Assembly (NCBI GenBank): GCA_963932145.1
Contig: OZ010574.1
Span: 64,179,378-64,243,377, forward strand
Source: Acanthosepion lycidas
Lineage: Eukaryota; Mollusca; Cephalopoda; Sepiida; Sepiidae
Direction of reading: 5' to 3'
Length of the DNA: 64,000 bases
Shown here piece by piece: positions 42,137 through 53,206 of the stretch. The position numbers and the translations under genes are program-made. Each line of letters starts with the position of its first letter. Within the stretch, counting starts at the first letter, position 1. The notes under the pieces were generated by a model, which had not been told where the DNA came from, did not search any database, and was given only the letters and a program-made list of their open reading frames with translations.

Positions 42137-43675
42137 GGAACAAATCCCCAAAAAGTCTGATTAACACTTCCATTGCTGAGGACATAATTATACATCTATA
42201 TAAAGCTTATATTACCTGCTGTTGACATATGAATACATCTTTTTGCAAACCGTGAATAGTCAATCCCTAGCATTTGTGTTATAAACTAAATAAGGCTTAG
42301 TGCTATTTCTGAAACAGTATAGACAGTAGCAAACAATATGACCTGTTTGCATTTTAAAACTAACTAGTGCTATTTCCAAACCAGTATAAAAAATGAACTC
42401 TCTTGTGACATATTTTTTGTTGGAGGTGTCGTTTAGCTTAGTCTGTACTGCAGAGTATATAAATGAAACAAAATTGGTGGAACCAATCAGAAATCACCAT
42501 CAGAATCTTTATAATCATTTCTTTCAGTAAATAGCAATTTACTCTTTTTCTTAAAATGGGCCTCCACACCCAGGCAGCAATCCTATAATAATGCAGTAGT
42601 CACTATAAAACTAAGAAAAGAAAAGAAAATTGAGAAAGAAAATAATAATAATGGATAATAAAATAAAAATAAAAACCGATATACATATTTTCCATGATGC
42701 TAAGAGTAAAGGAACTGGAAATATGATTACTCCACTTGGCTTTATCAGACACCATTTGGTAGTTCTGGGTAAGTCTATAAAAATACAAATATTTTTCTGC
42801 CTCATTCTCTTTCTCCTTTTGCTCCAAGATGTAGCACTATGTGGTAATTACGTTCCTGTTGGGTAACATTAATTTCCCTGGTCTGCTGATAACTGAACTC
42901 TCTTTTCACTTTCTAATACACACCATTTGTATGGGTTTTCCAAAAGCTAACTATAAAACAAATCAAATTTTCTTTGGTTGTTTCAGCTCTGCACAAGACT
43001 GACTTGAGATCGACCATTAATATGATACTTACTTACCCTAACTTCTGGACCAAAATAATGGATATACCCAAGAAATATTGAGAACTTTGTTCCACTACAG
43101 TTTATATTTAAAAAAGAAATTAAACAGTCTGCTGTAGAAACCCCTAGTTTTTGCATACTTCTTTTTTAATTGTAACATATGAATACACACCCCCACCTAT
43201 AAAATACACACAAACATGCAACATTTTAACTTGCATAAAACTTTGTATAAAAGTTTTAAATATCTGTAACTTTTCATCGCTACAAGGAGGTGCTAAAACA
43301 TTCTTAGCCGGACCAAGAAGGAATTAAAAAAAAAAAAAAACTGAAAAAAACAAGATTCTGGTGTTTGGTCATATTGGCTGATTCTGAGAACTTGGCTGGG
43401 ACAAGAAATTTTCAGCTGTATTTGCATTTTACAAGGTCTACAGCTGAAAACTGTTTATATATATGCAATATATATGCAGCTATGTGTGAGAGAAATCACA
43501 TGATACAATCTGTAGGTATGTAAACAGAAGCATATCCGCTGATGTGTTCATTAAATGCTGACCATAGGAACAGTAGTCTGATATGATTATCTGTATCAGT
43601 CTATATTTTTGAGATGAGGTATTATATACACTATTTACATTATTCAGACTATTGTCCTCATCTTTGTCACCATAT
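42137..43675. other. No gene recognised
   Basis: Open frames of 60-78 codons on both strands around 42603-42866 overlap each other, and neither shows a family motif. A consensus-like donor (GGGTAAGTC) at about 42766 lacks a convincing acceptor. The remainder is AT-rich. Confidence 0.35.
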
Positions 43676-43930
43676 TTATTACAACGTTTCGGCTTTTTTC
43701 AGGTGAGTGGAATGTCAAACTGAATCATTTATTTCACTCACTGGGATAGACTGTTCTATTTCCATGGCTGGGCCATGAACTTTTCAAGAATCTTTCTATT
43801 TCCATGTCAGTTAATTTCCCTCTGCAAGTTCTCCTTAGCCAGGTATTGAACTCAGACTCTTTTCCTGTCACTGGATCTAACCAACACCTTTATCCACTGT
43901 GCCATGTGTACTTGTGGACATCTGTGCATG
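43676..43930 (-). mobile_element. tRNA-derived SINE head with a Penelope-UTR-like flank
   Basis: Read on the minus strand, 'CATGGCACAGTGGATAAAGG' fits an A box and GAGTTCAATACCTGG a B box 45-50 bases later, with room for a long variable arm. Next to it, 'ttacaacgtttcggctttttt' resembles sequences I associate with the non-coding ends of Penelope-like elements, and it could belong to the element at 46586-47715. Confidence 0.5.
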
Positions 43931-44145
43931 AATTTTTGGGTATTATAAACCTAATGTCTTCAGCAACCTTTTTTACCAGTCCTTATGCAATTCTTTGCTG
44001 TTATCAACATGTTTTTACTAGAGCTCATATTGCAATTTTTGTTGTTATTATCGCTTTTCTCTGGCACTCCTTATTACTGGTTCTCATATTGAAATTCATT
44101 TCTACGTTTGGTCGGCTCAGGAGATATTTGTGGCCTAGCATATGT

Positions 44146-46586
44146 TTTTTTTATTTTTATTTTTTTTAAGCATTTCACCCCAAGCAAGGCAGGAAGCCAC
44201 TAGGACGCAAGGGGTTACAGAAAATTTAGAGCAAGATCAGATAGGAGTGATAAAAGAAAGGATGAGGGTAGTGGATAGATCAAGGCAACTGGAGATGTTG
44301 ATTAACATTACACTTGAATAGCTGGAGATTATAGCTCACAGGGAAACAGGAAAAGGGAAGGGAGTTCCACAGGCGAGAGGTGTGAGACATGAAGCTATTA
44401 GAGTGGAAGAGACGGCTACATTTAGAAGTTTCGACAGTGAAGGGGTGAGAGCGGGATGCCAGCCTCGTAAGGCGCTGGAACTCATGACGTCTGGGAACCA
44501 GCAAATGCAGCTCCTCGGAGCAATTTCCAGTAAGTATTTGTAGAACAGACAGAGGGAGGCGACAGCGTGTCTGTGAGAAAGTGACTGTAGACGAGACGCC
44601 AGGGCAGGGCCAACTACATTGCATATTTGCCTCTGGAGCCTATCAAGAACCCCAAGGCAAACACAAGGGGCACCAGACCATATATGGCAGCAATACTCCA
44701 TGCAAGGGTGAATTGTTGATTTGTAGATCTGGAGGATCGACTCCGGGGAGAAAAACTTCCTGGCATGGCTCCACTTGCAGTGGATGAGGCAATTGACTCA
44801 ATGTATTTATTCCATCTCAGGTCAGCAGTCAACGTGAGACCGAGAAGCCGCAGAGAGTTGCTCTCGAGAAGTTGAGCGTCAGGCATTCTAATGGAGGGAA
44901 GGGAAGGATCTCTGTGGTGATTAATAGAGCAGTTTTGTCTTGGAAGCGTTGAAGTTGACCAGCCAATTCATGCCCCAGTTCACAATCGATTGGAGGTCCT
45001 TCTCGAGACGCACGGCCAGGCAAGTTTTGTCAGCGAGACTAGATTTGTTTTTGAGGCAGGAATAAATTGTGGTGTCATCCGCGTGGAAGCCAACTTGGGA
45101 AGTTATTGTGTCAGGATTTACGGTTTGACAGGAATTATCATATTAGGTTATATAATCGACCCGTAATGCCATAATCCTGGAGCTTGCGAAGAAGGCCGGC
45201 ATGCCAAACCCTATCAAATGCTTTGGAGATTTCTAGTGCCACGGCTCAGGCTTCCCTGTTATTTTGAAGAGCTCGGTAGACTGTTTCAGTGATGGCCGTA
45301 AGCACATCGGCTGTAGATCGGGCAAAGCGGAAACCATATTGCTTGTCTGAGAGCAGATTATGGGATGTGAGGTGGTTAACCACCCCGGTATTGATGAGGG
45401 CTTCGAAGGCTTTGCTGAAGAGAGGAATGAGACTGATAGGATGGTAGTTGGAAGGGTCAGAGGGGTCGCCGGAGTTCTTGAAGACAGGAATGATCGAAGA
45501 GGACTTCAAGCAGTCAGGAAAACAAGATTCCTTGAGGCAGTAGTTGTATAGTTTAGAAAGGGCGGGCGCCAGTTCAGGCGCGCATTTCTTCAAGACAATG
45601 GCTGGTATCCCGTCTCCACCACTAGCCTTGTTGGGGTCTAAATTGGAGATAACGCCCAGTACCAAAGATGGGGTTATGTTTAACCCACTCAATATGGCCT
45701 CAGTTCCAAGAGGGAAGTTGGGTATGGGTACGCCGGAAGAGTCGAACGTCGAGTTGAATGAAAATTTCCGAGCAAAGCATTCAACCTTGTCGGTAGAGGA
45801 GGTCAGGACTTCGAACTGGTTGAATAAAGGAAGTATAGAGGGTTTGCAATTGTTCAATATGCTCTTGCAGAGATGCCAATAATCTTTGGAGCCAAATTTG
45901 CGAGATGCAATACGTTCCTTCATCCGAGCCGCAAATAGTGACTTAGCATCATTGAGGACATGCTTACATTCATTACGGGCGGAGGCAAAGAGACGTCTAT
46001 TGCAGTCAGACATCTCGTTACAGAATAGGTGGAAGTAGTGGTTCCTGTGGGCAATGGCTGCTGAGCAAGCAGCCGAGAACCAGGGGGATGAGCGTGACTT
46101 GACCCTATATTTCCTTGATGGGATGAAAGCTTCGATTCCAGGTTTAACCCAGGAAGAGACTTCAGAAGCACATTCTTGGACGGGGAGCTTAAAGACTCCA
46201 TCCCAGGGGACATTGCAGAGGAAATCACAGAATGCGTCCCAGTCAGCTCGTTGATAGTAGAACAAAGTTCTAGTGGTAGGAGGTTCTTTATAGGGGGTGG
46301 AGTTGAAGGAGATGTTAACTGATACTACTGCATGATCAGAGTTACCAAGAGGGCAGAGTTGCGAGGTGCTGCAGGATTCGGGGAAGGAGGTAAAGCACAG
46401 GTCGAGAAGAGAGGCTTTACCTTCCCAGTTGAAGGCAAAACGAGTGGGGAAGTTAACTATCTGTGTGAGGGAATGGGAGATTGAAAAATTGAGTGTTTGA
46501 ATGCCTGCATGGTCAGTAGTAGCATTCTTAAGCCACAAGGTGTGATGGGCGTTAAAGTCACCAAACACAAAAATGTGAGCAAACGG
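44146..46586 (-). mobile_element. LINE-A copy, 2.4 kb: endonuclease C-terminus plus reverse transcriptase
   Basis: This is the longest LINE-A copy. The 440-residue frame (46568-45246) starts in the apurinic-type endonuclease with its GDFNAHH box and the SDH catalytic triplet ('LGNSDHAVVS'). It continues into the RT fingers/palm (LDPNKASGGDGIPAIVLKKC, then 'NYHPISLIPLFSKAFEALI') and ends 'STADVLTAITETVYRAL' at a stop. That stop is TGA where LINE-A at 950 has CGA (Arg). Further on, motif A survives, but about 109 bp including motif B (GVPQGSILGP) is missing at about 45115. The tail (WNSLPFSCFPVSY) and the 3' UTR with poly(A) (44146-44190) are intact. Its 5' end abuts the Penelope-like element. 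Confidence 0.9.
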
Positions 46587-47715
46587 GATCCTTAAGTTTA
46601 TGAATTTTCCAATGGTGTTCTTTGTCTATGGTCTCAACGTGATCCCACAGTGGGTGGTGATCTCCCTTTTCTCTCCATATGTGGTCAGCCACATCTGATT
46701 TTTTTCCACAACCCTTCATGTTACAGCTTTTTGGTGTTCTTGAAGCCTTACCTTAAGTGGGCAGCCTATCCCCCCTTTATATTTCTTTCCGCAGATGCAT
46801 GGGATGGCGTACACACTGTCTTTAGTCATGTTCTCCTCTATGGGGGGTCTTACTCAGGAGAGAGATCTGTGATTTGTCGTCCAGATTTTGAAGGTTGTCC
46901 TGATGTTATATGGACAGCAAATCCTTTGTATTTTCTCTGATAACCCCTTCACGTAAGGCAGGCAGACTGTTTTCTGAATGTTATTGTCCTCCTCTTCTAC
47001 CTGCCTATCCCAGTTTTTTGGGGCTGCTGCCATGTACCCAAGGTAGTTGTTATATTGTAGGATACTACTTATACTGACCAATTCTTTATCTAATGTCTCT
47101 GGGTCACCACTTATGACTTTTGCTCGGTGTTGTAAGCAGCAGACAATCCCTTTCTTTACGCTGTATGGATAGTGGTAGTTGAAATTGAGGTACTGTCCAG
47201 TGAATGTCGGTTTATGGTATACAGATATCTTGAACCCACACTCTGTTCGAGATATTAGAACATCCAGGAATGGGAGTGTGTTGTTACTTCCTTTCTCCAT
47301 CATGAACTATATCGAAGATATTATTGAGTTCACATGGTCCAGTAGAACCTGAACATCTTCCTGGTGTGGCCAGAGTATAAAGGTGTCATCTACATACCTT
47401 AACAATAGAGTTAGCTTTAAAGATATAGGTTCTAATGCCATTTCCTGAAAGTATTCCATGTATATATTCGCCATTGTTGGTGGTAATGGTGAGCCCATTG
47501 CTAAGCCCTCCTCCTGTGTGATCCCATTCCAAAGTGTGTTGTTTGCATACAGAAAATCAACACCTCCATCAGATTATCTATTGGAATACTGGTCCGTACT
47601 TCTAGGGATGAGTCAGAGGCCAATCTGTCTCTGACTACTGAGAGTGCTACCAACACTGTCATCTGTTTATCTTCTTTTGAGTTAAGATTGTGTCTGCCAA
47701 TAATAAATCCTCATA
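46586..47715 (-). pseudogene. Penelope-like element (RT C-terminal half plus GIY-YIG endonuclease), degenerate
   Basis: Minus-strand frames show 'EVRTSIPIDNLMEVL' (about 47590), then MGSPLPPTMANIYMEYFQ and the catalytic 'LLRYVDDTFILWPH' (47498-47307). After that come 'LPFLDVLISRTECGFKISVY' with HKPTFTGQYLNFNYHYP (47303-46854) and the linker 'LPYVKGLSEKIQRI'. Past a frame break, 'VYAIPCICGKKYKGGIGCPL' and KVRLQEHQKAV (about 46820-46730) are the GIY-YIG endonuclease; the usual YIG is YKG. Then, after another shift, 'KSDVADHIWREKGDHHP' runs to EHHWKIHKLKD at the LINE-A junction. Domain order is that of Penelope-like elements. It is dead. Confidence 0.88.
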
Positions 47716-47734
47716 GAACTATTCATTCTTGCAG

Positions 47735-47915
47735 TATTGCTCTTCAAAAATTTAAATGCAGTTTCAATTGTTACCTTTTGTCTTCTTAGTTCTTGTTCTT
47801 TTATTGTCCTCTCTCTTTAATAGTATATATTTTTCATCAGCACTAACACTCAATAACCCTTTACATCTTAGTGACTCTATTGCCTTAATTGGAATGAAAT
47901 GATTAAAAAAATATT
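47735..47915 (+). mobile_element. LINE-A 3' end (plus)
   Basis: 'cttcaaaaatttaaatgcag', 'catcttagtgactctattgc' and 'gaatgaaatgattaaaaaaa' are the LINE-A terminal blocks. Confidence 0.7.
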
Positions 47916-47934
47916 TTAAAAAGTAGCTGTGAGG

Positions 47935-48065
47935 GGAAGATATCTCTTCATATCTTTCTCAAGGGTATTTGCTTCAAAATGAATGTAAAATAACTCAGCT
48001 GAAATTTGAACTCTGCTTGCCAATTTCTCATTCTGAATTTATAATCATTGCACCACCTGCATATC
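47935..48065 (-). mobile_element. tRNA-like SINE fragment (minus)
   Basis: The minus strand reads 'GGTGGTGCAATGATTATAAA', then AGTTCAAATTTC, followed by a body ending 'tcttcccctcacagct'. It parallels the tRNA-like part and body of the 5S/tRNA SINEs at 52.5 and 58.7 kb, without the 5S part. Confidence 0.55.
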
Positions 48066-48299
48066 CCATATATATACAGTGGTTATTCAGGATAAAACCA
48101 ACTGAATAATTAAAAAAGAAAATGGTACAGTAATTTGTTTGTTTACAATTTTCATTAGACTCCCTAAAGAAGTTCATAAGAACTGCTTTTTGATTGGACA
48201 AGACATTTTTCTTTCTTTATTAGTTAGAAAAGATGAATGAAATTCAATTAATTATGAACAGTGTTTCTATTCATGCACAGAATTTTATAAAACCACAGC

Positions 48300-48910
48300 C
48301 AGCATAACACACAATTTCTTATATTGGGAGTTCAAAACCTTCAGATTTCAGAAAGATATTTGAATGGACCCTCTACTGGGAACAAACTGCCTGAAATATA
48401 GCTTGAGAAAGAGTTCAGTGATTACACAAAAACAGAAAGAACAACAAGGAAGCAATTTATCACAAAATTAACCTGTACTGTAAGATAATCCTAAGAAAAC
48501 TACAAGATCTACCAGGATTTATCATTGATGAGCATAGTCTTATCAATATAAACTATTCAGATGACAAAATATTGAAGGAAACTGAAATATAAAGGAGTTG
48601 AAGAAGACAAGAATAAAGTACTAACTGTTAAAGAGAATGAGTGACTGTGTGCAAATAGACAGCCTGAGATATGAGCTACATATTAGAGACATCAAATTCA
48701 AACAGGTATAGAAATTTATTTATCTGGAGAAAAGTGTAATATAGAATTCTGAAAGTGTACAGGAATAGTTAAAAATGTCTTTCTGAAATTAAGCAAAATA
48801 TTAAGACAATATAAAATGTGATTAGTATGGATTATCCCACATGACTTTTCCAAAATTACATGACTAAGAGGAACTCCTTAAGCCTATATAACGGTGTGCA
48901 TTTATCTCTC
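48300..48910 (+). pseudogene. LINE-C RT fragment (plus), heavily decayed
   Basis: Small blocks survive: 'INYSDDKILKETE' (a FADD-like box region), 'LRYELHIRDIKFKQ' and 'NVFLKLSKILRQYKM', in the order expected for RTE-like reverse transcriptases. The frame is lost. Confidence 0.5.
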
Positions 48911-49291
48911 TAGCCTCTTTTACATCTTTTCAACTCTGGTTTTTAAGATGTAGTTTTTATGCGAGTAAAGTGCCCTCTCCATTAGGGTATGTTCATTTAC
49001 AGTTTTCTTTCCATACTTTTTTTTTCTCTCACACATCCTTGTTATGCACGCACACAAACAAGCACGTTCTTATTATAGCTAGTTTCATGTTTTTTTTCCT
49101 TTCATCAAATGTAATTCTTTTTTGCTAATACATGCAATTATTTATTGTTTATTTTATATTGTTTGTGTTCCATTTTTCACTTGGACTCACATTTCAGTCC
49201 CCCAGTATTGATTGTGGGATAAATTTCCCATAAGACCATAAATGTTTACTCTCCAAAGTGTTTTTTCTTGCAACATAGTGGTGACTCAATA

Positions 49292-49370
49292 TTAGGTTGG
49301 TGCAAAAATATTGTCGTTTTTAACGTTAAAAAATACGTCAAAAAACGACAATATTTTTGCACCAACCTAA
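49292..49370. mobile_element. Mariner-type miniature element, 79 bp
   Basis: Tips TTAGGTTGGTGCAAAAAT / GCACCAACCTAA, TA on both sides (49290-49291 and 49371-49372). The stem reads ATTGTCGTTTTTAACG where other copies have ATGTCG. Confidence 0.92.
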
Positions 49371-49372
49371 TA

Positions 49373-50090
49373 TTTATCCCAATCATACCAGCAATGAAAA
49401 GAATGATTTGCTTTGTAATATCTTTTATTTAAATTCCCAGATATTTCACCAATGTTTTTCTTGAAAGAATTTTTACTGGTTCTGTTTTGTAAATTCCTGC
49501 TTCATACATTTGGAATTTAAATAAAAGATTAGAGAAAATCTAAAGGAATCTTTCACAAAGCAATACAGTCACTTTGAGATTTGTTTATCATAAGAGGTCA
49601 GACCATAATTTGGTCTCACAGAATATTGCTTTAATTAAAAGAGAAAGTAACATATGGTAAAAATATATTAAAAGTGGACTAATTTCAGAATCTTCGATGG
49701 TAAATTTATATTCAGGATCATGCCACATGTTTCCTTTCTTCACAAAACTAATGCTAAGACAATGTAAGATATTTAAAATCAATAGTAATGATAATAAAGA
49801 CTAAAGCATTAGATACATTGGGGGTAAAATATTTTTAGTTTAAAATTAAGCAGACATATATCTTTAGCATTTTCAATGTAAATTTGTACCCAGCATTTGT
49901 TGTATTTCACCCCCACCACACACACACAAACCCACATCTCTATATATAAGATTGACTCCATCAATAAAAAAAAACTATTAGCCTGAAGTAGATAATTTGA
50001 GGGACAAAACAGATTAATTAGGAGTTTTTTGTCATACAGGTATCCTCTATCAGTGTGATATATAGACTTCAGATAGCAAATCTTCCATTT
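49373..50090. other. No gene recognised
   Basis: AT-rich. A T-rich acceptor-like tract near 49420 precedes 26 open codons without a donor, which I do not call. Confidence 0.35.
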
Positions 50091-50093
50091 ATA

Positions 50094-50147
<54 letters not shown>
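50094..50147. repeat. (TA)n microsatellite
   Basis: A pure TA run forming the tail of the adjacent SINE. Confidence 0.97.
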
Positions 50148-50149
<2 letters not shown>

Positions 50150-50290
50150 GTCATCCACAGACAGACTGTTTCGCTGTATCACAGCTCATCAGTGCGGCTA
50201 GACATCTGGTTGCCTCTAGCTAGGATCGAAACCCGACTGAATTGGTATCAGGCGGATATTCTACCACTAAGCTGTCGGCGCACGGTCGGG
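50148..50290 (-). mobile_element. tRNA-derived SINE with (TA)n tail (minus)
   Basis: The minus strand reads 'GCGCCGACAGCTTAGTGGTA', with a near-perfect A box (AGCTTAGTGGTAGAA), and GGGTTTCGATCC as the B box about 35 bases later. This is the layout of a tRNA with a one-base insertion in the T loop. The body 'ctgatgagctgtgatacagcg' follows and then the TA run. Because it is well preserved it is probably young, but it is not a functional tRNA: the T loop is altered and the acceptor 3' half does not pair. Confidence 0.72.
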
Positions 50291-50336
50291 ATGAAGGTGG
50301 ATTTTTAGCATATTTATTTTTGGAAACACGCCCAGA

Positions 50337-50337
50337 T

Positions 50338-50388
<51 letters not shown>
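50337..50388. repeat. (GATA)n microsatellite
   Basis: About 12 pure GATA units. Confidence 0.97.
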
Positions 50389-51054
50389 TTATAAATTTGG
50401 GTATATTATTCCAACAAAGTTATAAATTATTGACATTTTGAAAAATATCCACCTATGCATTTCATATGTTGTTTATTTACAAGAATAATTTTATATTTAA
50501 AACATTCTAAAAACTAATGCAATTGTATCAAGATTAATACAATGCAATATTTATCATTTACCAATTTATAAAGAAATAAATGTAAAAACAATTTTTTGTT
50601 CATAAATTTATAAACCTTTATTCAAATATGTGAACCAACTATAAGAAAATCCTTATTATTTACTATTTTATAAAATTTGAATCAATTGGCAATTAACTAA
50701 TGGTTTGTCAACCATTCCAATAAAGAATGTAATAAGTAAATAGTGTTTATTATTTTGTTGTCAATTCTTGAGGATAAAGAAAATGTCTAAATTCACTTTC
50801 ATCATGTTTAGGTTTTATTACAATTCTAATCATTGTTTTTAAAATGATAAACATTGATGAAATGTGAAGGTTGTTAAAATAATAGCAGTGTCTGTGGAAA
50901 AAAACGTCCTTTTCATGATCCATTTTTTTGGGGGGGGGGACATGAAGGTCCAAGTTTGCAAAAAAGTATTATAAATAGTTACAGTCATGTAATATTATTA
51001 CATAGTATTTTTATTATTTTAATCAGTCAATGAGTACTTTAAGATATTTATAAT
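50389..51054. other. No gene recognised
   Basis: AT-rich sequence with a G9 run near 50931. No repeat partner was found. Confidence 0.4.
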
Positions 51055-51059
51055 TTTTT

Positions 51060-51265
51060 TAAATACTAAAATTCACCCAATTCAAGGCTTAAGAGCCACT
51101 CAAGGTAGGGTTTACTGTTAAAATGATTATGATGTATGATATTAGTGAAATTAAAAATGGTACAAAGTGCAGATTATGAGGATAGGAAGGATAAATAATG
51201 ATTAACCTATAACTTGAAGAGGTTAAGACTGTACAAGGAAGCATCTATGCAGGAGCCTATTCTAC
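51060..51265 (-). mobile_element. LINE-B 3' end (minus), diverged
   Basis: 'aaggcttaagagccactcaaggtag' and 'acttgaagaggttaagactg' are the reversed 3' UTR and last coding block. Confidence 0.65.
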
Positions 51266-51289
51266 ATGTGAACTTGGAATTTTAAATCT

Positions 51290-51560
51290 AATCTACCTGC
51301 TGATTAGAGTTGCAGCTGCTACTGCCTATGCTGTGATTACTGCTGCTGCTGTTGTCCATGTTGTGATTACTGCTGCTGCTGTTGCCCATGTTGTGATTAC
51401 TGCTGCTGCTGTTGACCCTGTTGTGATTACTGCTGCTGCAGTTGAAGATTTGTTGTCATGTGTCTTTCTTTCTGCAGTTTGTAATTTGCATGTTGGACTG
51501 TTAAGCATTAAATGTGCAATTAAATCTATTTATGAGACATTTTTAACAGTACATGATCCA
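51290..51560 (+). repeat. Dispersed unit with an expanded 30-bp minisatellite (partner 55550-55747)
   Basis: TGTGATTACTGCTGCTGCTG plus 'ttgcccatgt' is repeated four times (about 51338-51440). The flanks ('ctgctgattagagttgcagc' on the left, 'tttgtaatttgcatgttgga' on the right) match 55560-55747, where the internal array is short. Ala/Val-rich open frames on both strands follow from the repeat. Confidence 0.85.
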
Positions 51561-52390
51561 TTAATCTTTTATTATGAAGCATAATTGTAGGTGGCTGGAT
51601 GACGAAATGGAAAGAAAAATTCCATATAATACATATTGTCTTTTCAAAGAAATTCTTCAAACTAAATAATATTTTACTAATAGAATCATATATATATATA
51701 TATAAAGCAAGGGAATGAAATACAACAAATTTCAGTTATAGTTATACATGAAGAGAAATGCTGAAGGTGCAGGAATCATTGAGTTTAAATTTAAATTTTA
51801 CGTTTCTGGTGTTTAATATATTGAGTTTATATAGCATATTCTTCCATAACCAAATTATAAAAAATACATTAAATTCTCTTTTTCAAGTTACTCTTTAGAA
51901 AATGTGCCCAATGTATTTATCAGTTGTCAGTTGTTGTTTTCTAAACCTTTTTTCGTGAATATCAGAATACAATTCCATTTGATTTTCTAAATGAAAGTTT
52001 TTTTTATTATTATTTCTCATTGTCATTCTCTTTTCAATCCATTCTGAACTTAAAATACATTCTAATCTATAATCCCATAAATTAAGTTACCAGAGGAGAA
52101 AATTCTCTATTTTGTGTTGTTTTAGATATATATATATATAGATAAACCAGTTATATATTCTTTTGCTTCTCCAGGGCTATTCAATGGATGATAAGATTTT
52201 CCTTTAACAGAATGATTTATCATATTAACTTGATCAGTTTCTTATAACTTTTGAAACAACTCTTTTTAAAATACATATTTACACTGTATAATCTTTGTTC
52301 TGATCCTATAAACCTTCAGGTCTTATGGAAGATGATTTTTGTTCAAGTTGTCAAAAGAAAGTTCTTTGTTTCAAAATGAGATTAAACGGT
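51561..52390. other. No gene recognised
   Basis: AT-rich with short TA runs (51690-51703 and 52128-52140). No coding or repeat signal was identified. Confidence 0.4.
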
Positions 52391-52394
52391 ATTC

Positions 52395-52520
52395 TAGTTC
52401 TTTAATTCGCCATGTTCCTTCGAGATGTTGCCAATCATGGCTCTCCACAATTTCCTGTCCTTTGTAACTCTCTATAATTTTTTTCTTTTTGTTATCTCCC
52501 CTTAACCTTGCTCCACCATC
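52395..52520 (-). mobile_element. LINE-C 3' fragment (minus)
   Basis: 'ccatgttccttcgagatgtt' followed by 'aatcatggctctccacaattt' is the reversed RTE-like C-terminal block (R.LWRAMI). Confidence 0.6.
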
Positions 52521-52530
52521 CCAAGCTCAC

Positions 52531-52832
52531 TCAGCATATGTTAAAATGCTGGTTCTTGTACAATCACCAAAGTTAAGCAACATTGAGACTGATCAGTAAC
52601 TAGATGTGTGACCACTTGGGAATATCAGGTGCTGTAAGCTTGGATGTGTAGGTGGTGTAAGGGTCAATGGATCAGATTTGGAAATCAGAGAGGCAAGTTC
52701 CAATTCCAGTTGAGTTTGTCATATTCACTTACATGCAAACACTCTTGGAAAACGTATGAATTCACCTCTTCGCCCTACACACTAGCTATAGGTTAATTAG
52801 TTTGACTTGTATCATTAAATCATTATTATTTG
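52531..52832 (+). mobile_element. Composite SINE: 5S rRNA-derived head followed by a tRNA-like segment
   Basis: About 52531-52641 follows 5S rRNA: a decayed first half ('gttaaaatgctggttcttgt', 'acaatcaccaaagttaagca'), then 'ctagatgtgtgaccacttgg' and 'caggtgctgtaagctt', with the internal promoter blocks recognisable. Directly after it, 'gtaggtggtgtaagggtcaa' and AGTTCCAATTCC sit at A-box/B-box spacing. A body and the ending 'ataggttaattagtttgac' with TTGTATCATTAAATCATTAT follow. The same order is found on the minus strand at 58500-58795, so this is one mobile unit and not a chance juxtaposition. 5S/tRNA chimeric SINEs are known in vertebrates (AmnSINE1); I infer an independent or related family here. 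Confidence 0.75.
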
Positions 52833-53007
52833 CAAACAATTCTTACAATCAAAAAATATTTTCTGGTTTTACATAAACTGCAAAGGGTTGATAAACCATA
52901 AAAACCAAGTCAATCAAGCTCACTTGGTACCTTATATGTTGTTTTTCCCCTTGCCTTCAATTTGTCCTGTTAGTGACATATTTTTCAAGCTTGATAGATA
53001 AACAGAT

Positions 53008-53108
53008 GCCTACAAACATCCAAGCTTACAGCACATGGTATTCTCAAGTGGTCACCTATCTAGATACTGACCAGGCTCAACATTGCTTAACTTTGGTGTT
53101 TCAACATG
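53008..53108 (-). mobile_element. 5S-derived SINE fragment (minus)
   Basis: The minus strand reads 'caccaaagttaagcaatgtt', 'gagcctggtcagtatctaga' and 'gtgctgtaagcttggatg', the best-preserved 5S 3' half in the window. The tRNA-like part is not clearly present after it. Confidence 0.72.
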
Positions 53109-53171
53109 TAATATTTATTAATTAGGCATTAAATCATCTAGTAACAATCTACACCAAAAGTCTGATGTGTT

Positions 53172-53206
53172 GATTGTTTCATTTTTTTTTTTTTTTTTTT
53201 TTTTTT
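53172..53206. repeat. Poly(T) run
   Basis: About 30 T in a row at 53180-53206, possibly the tail of a minus-strand retroposon, though no element could be recognised next to it. Confidence 0.85.

Noticed and set aside
43690..43705. Strong-looking donor CAG|GTGAGTGG
   Set aside because: It follows the 'acgtttcggctttttt' motif that resembles transposon UTR sequence, and no open frame leads into it.
51326..51584. Ala-rich open frames on both strands
   Set aside because: They follow from the 30-bp repeat; the partner unit at 55550 does not preserve them.
52531..53108. 5S rRNA genes
   Set aside because: The sequences diverge, the 5' half is decayed, and two copies run into the same tRNA-like body, as SINEs do.
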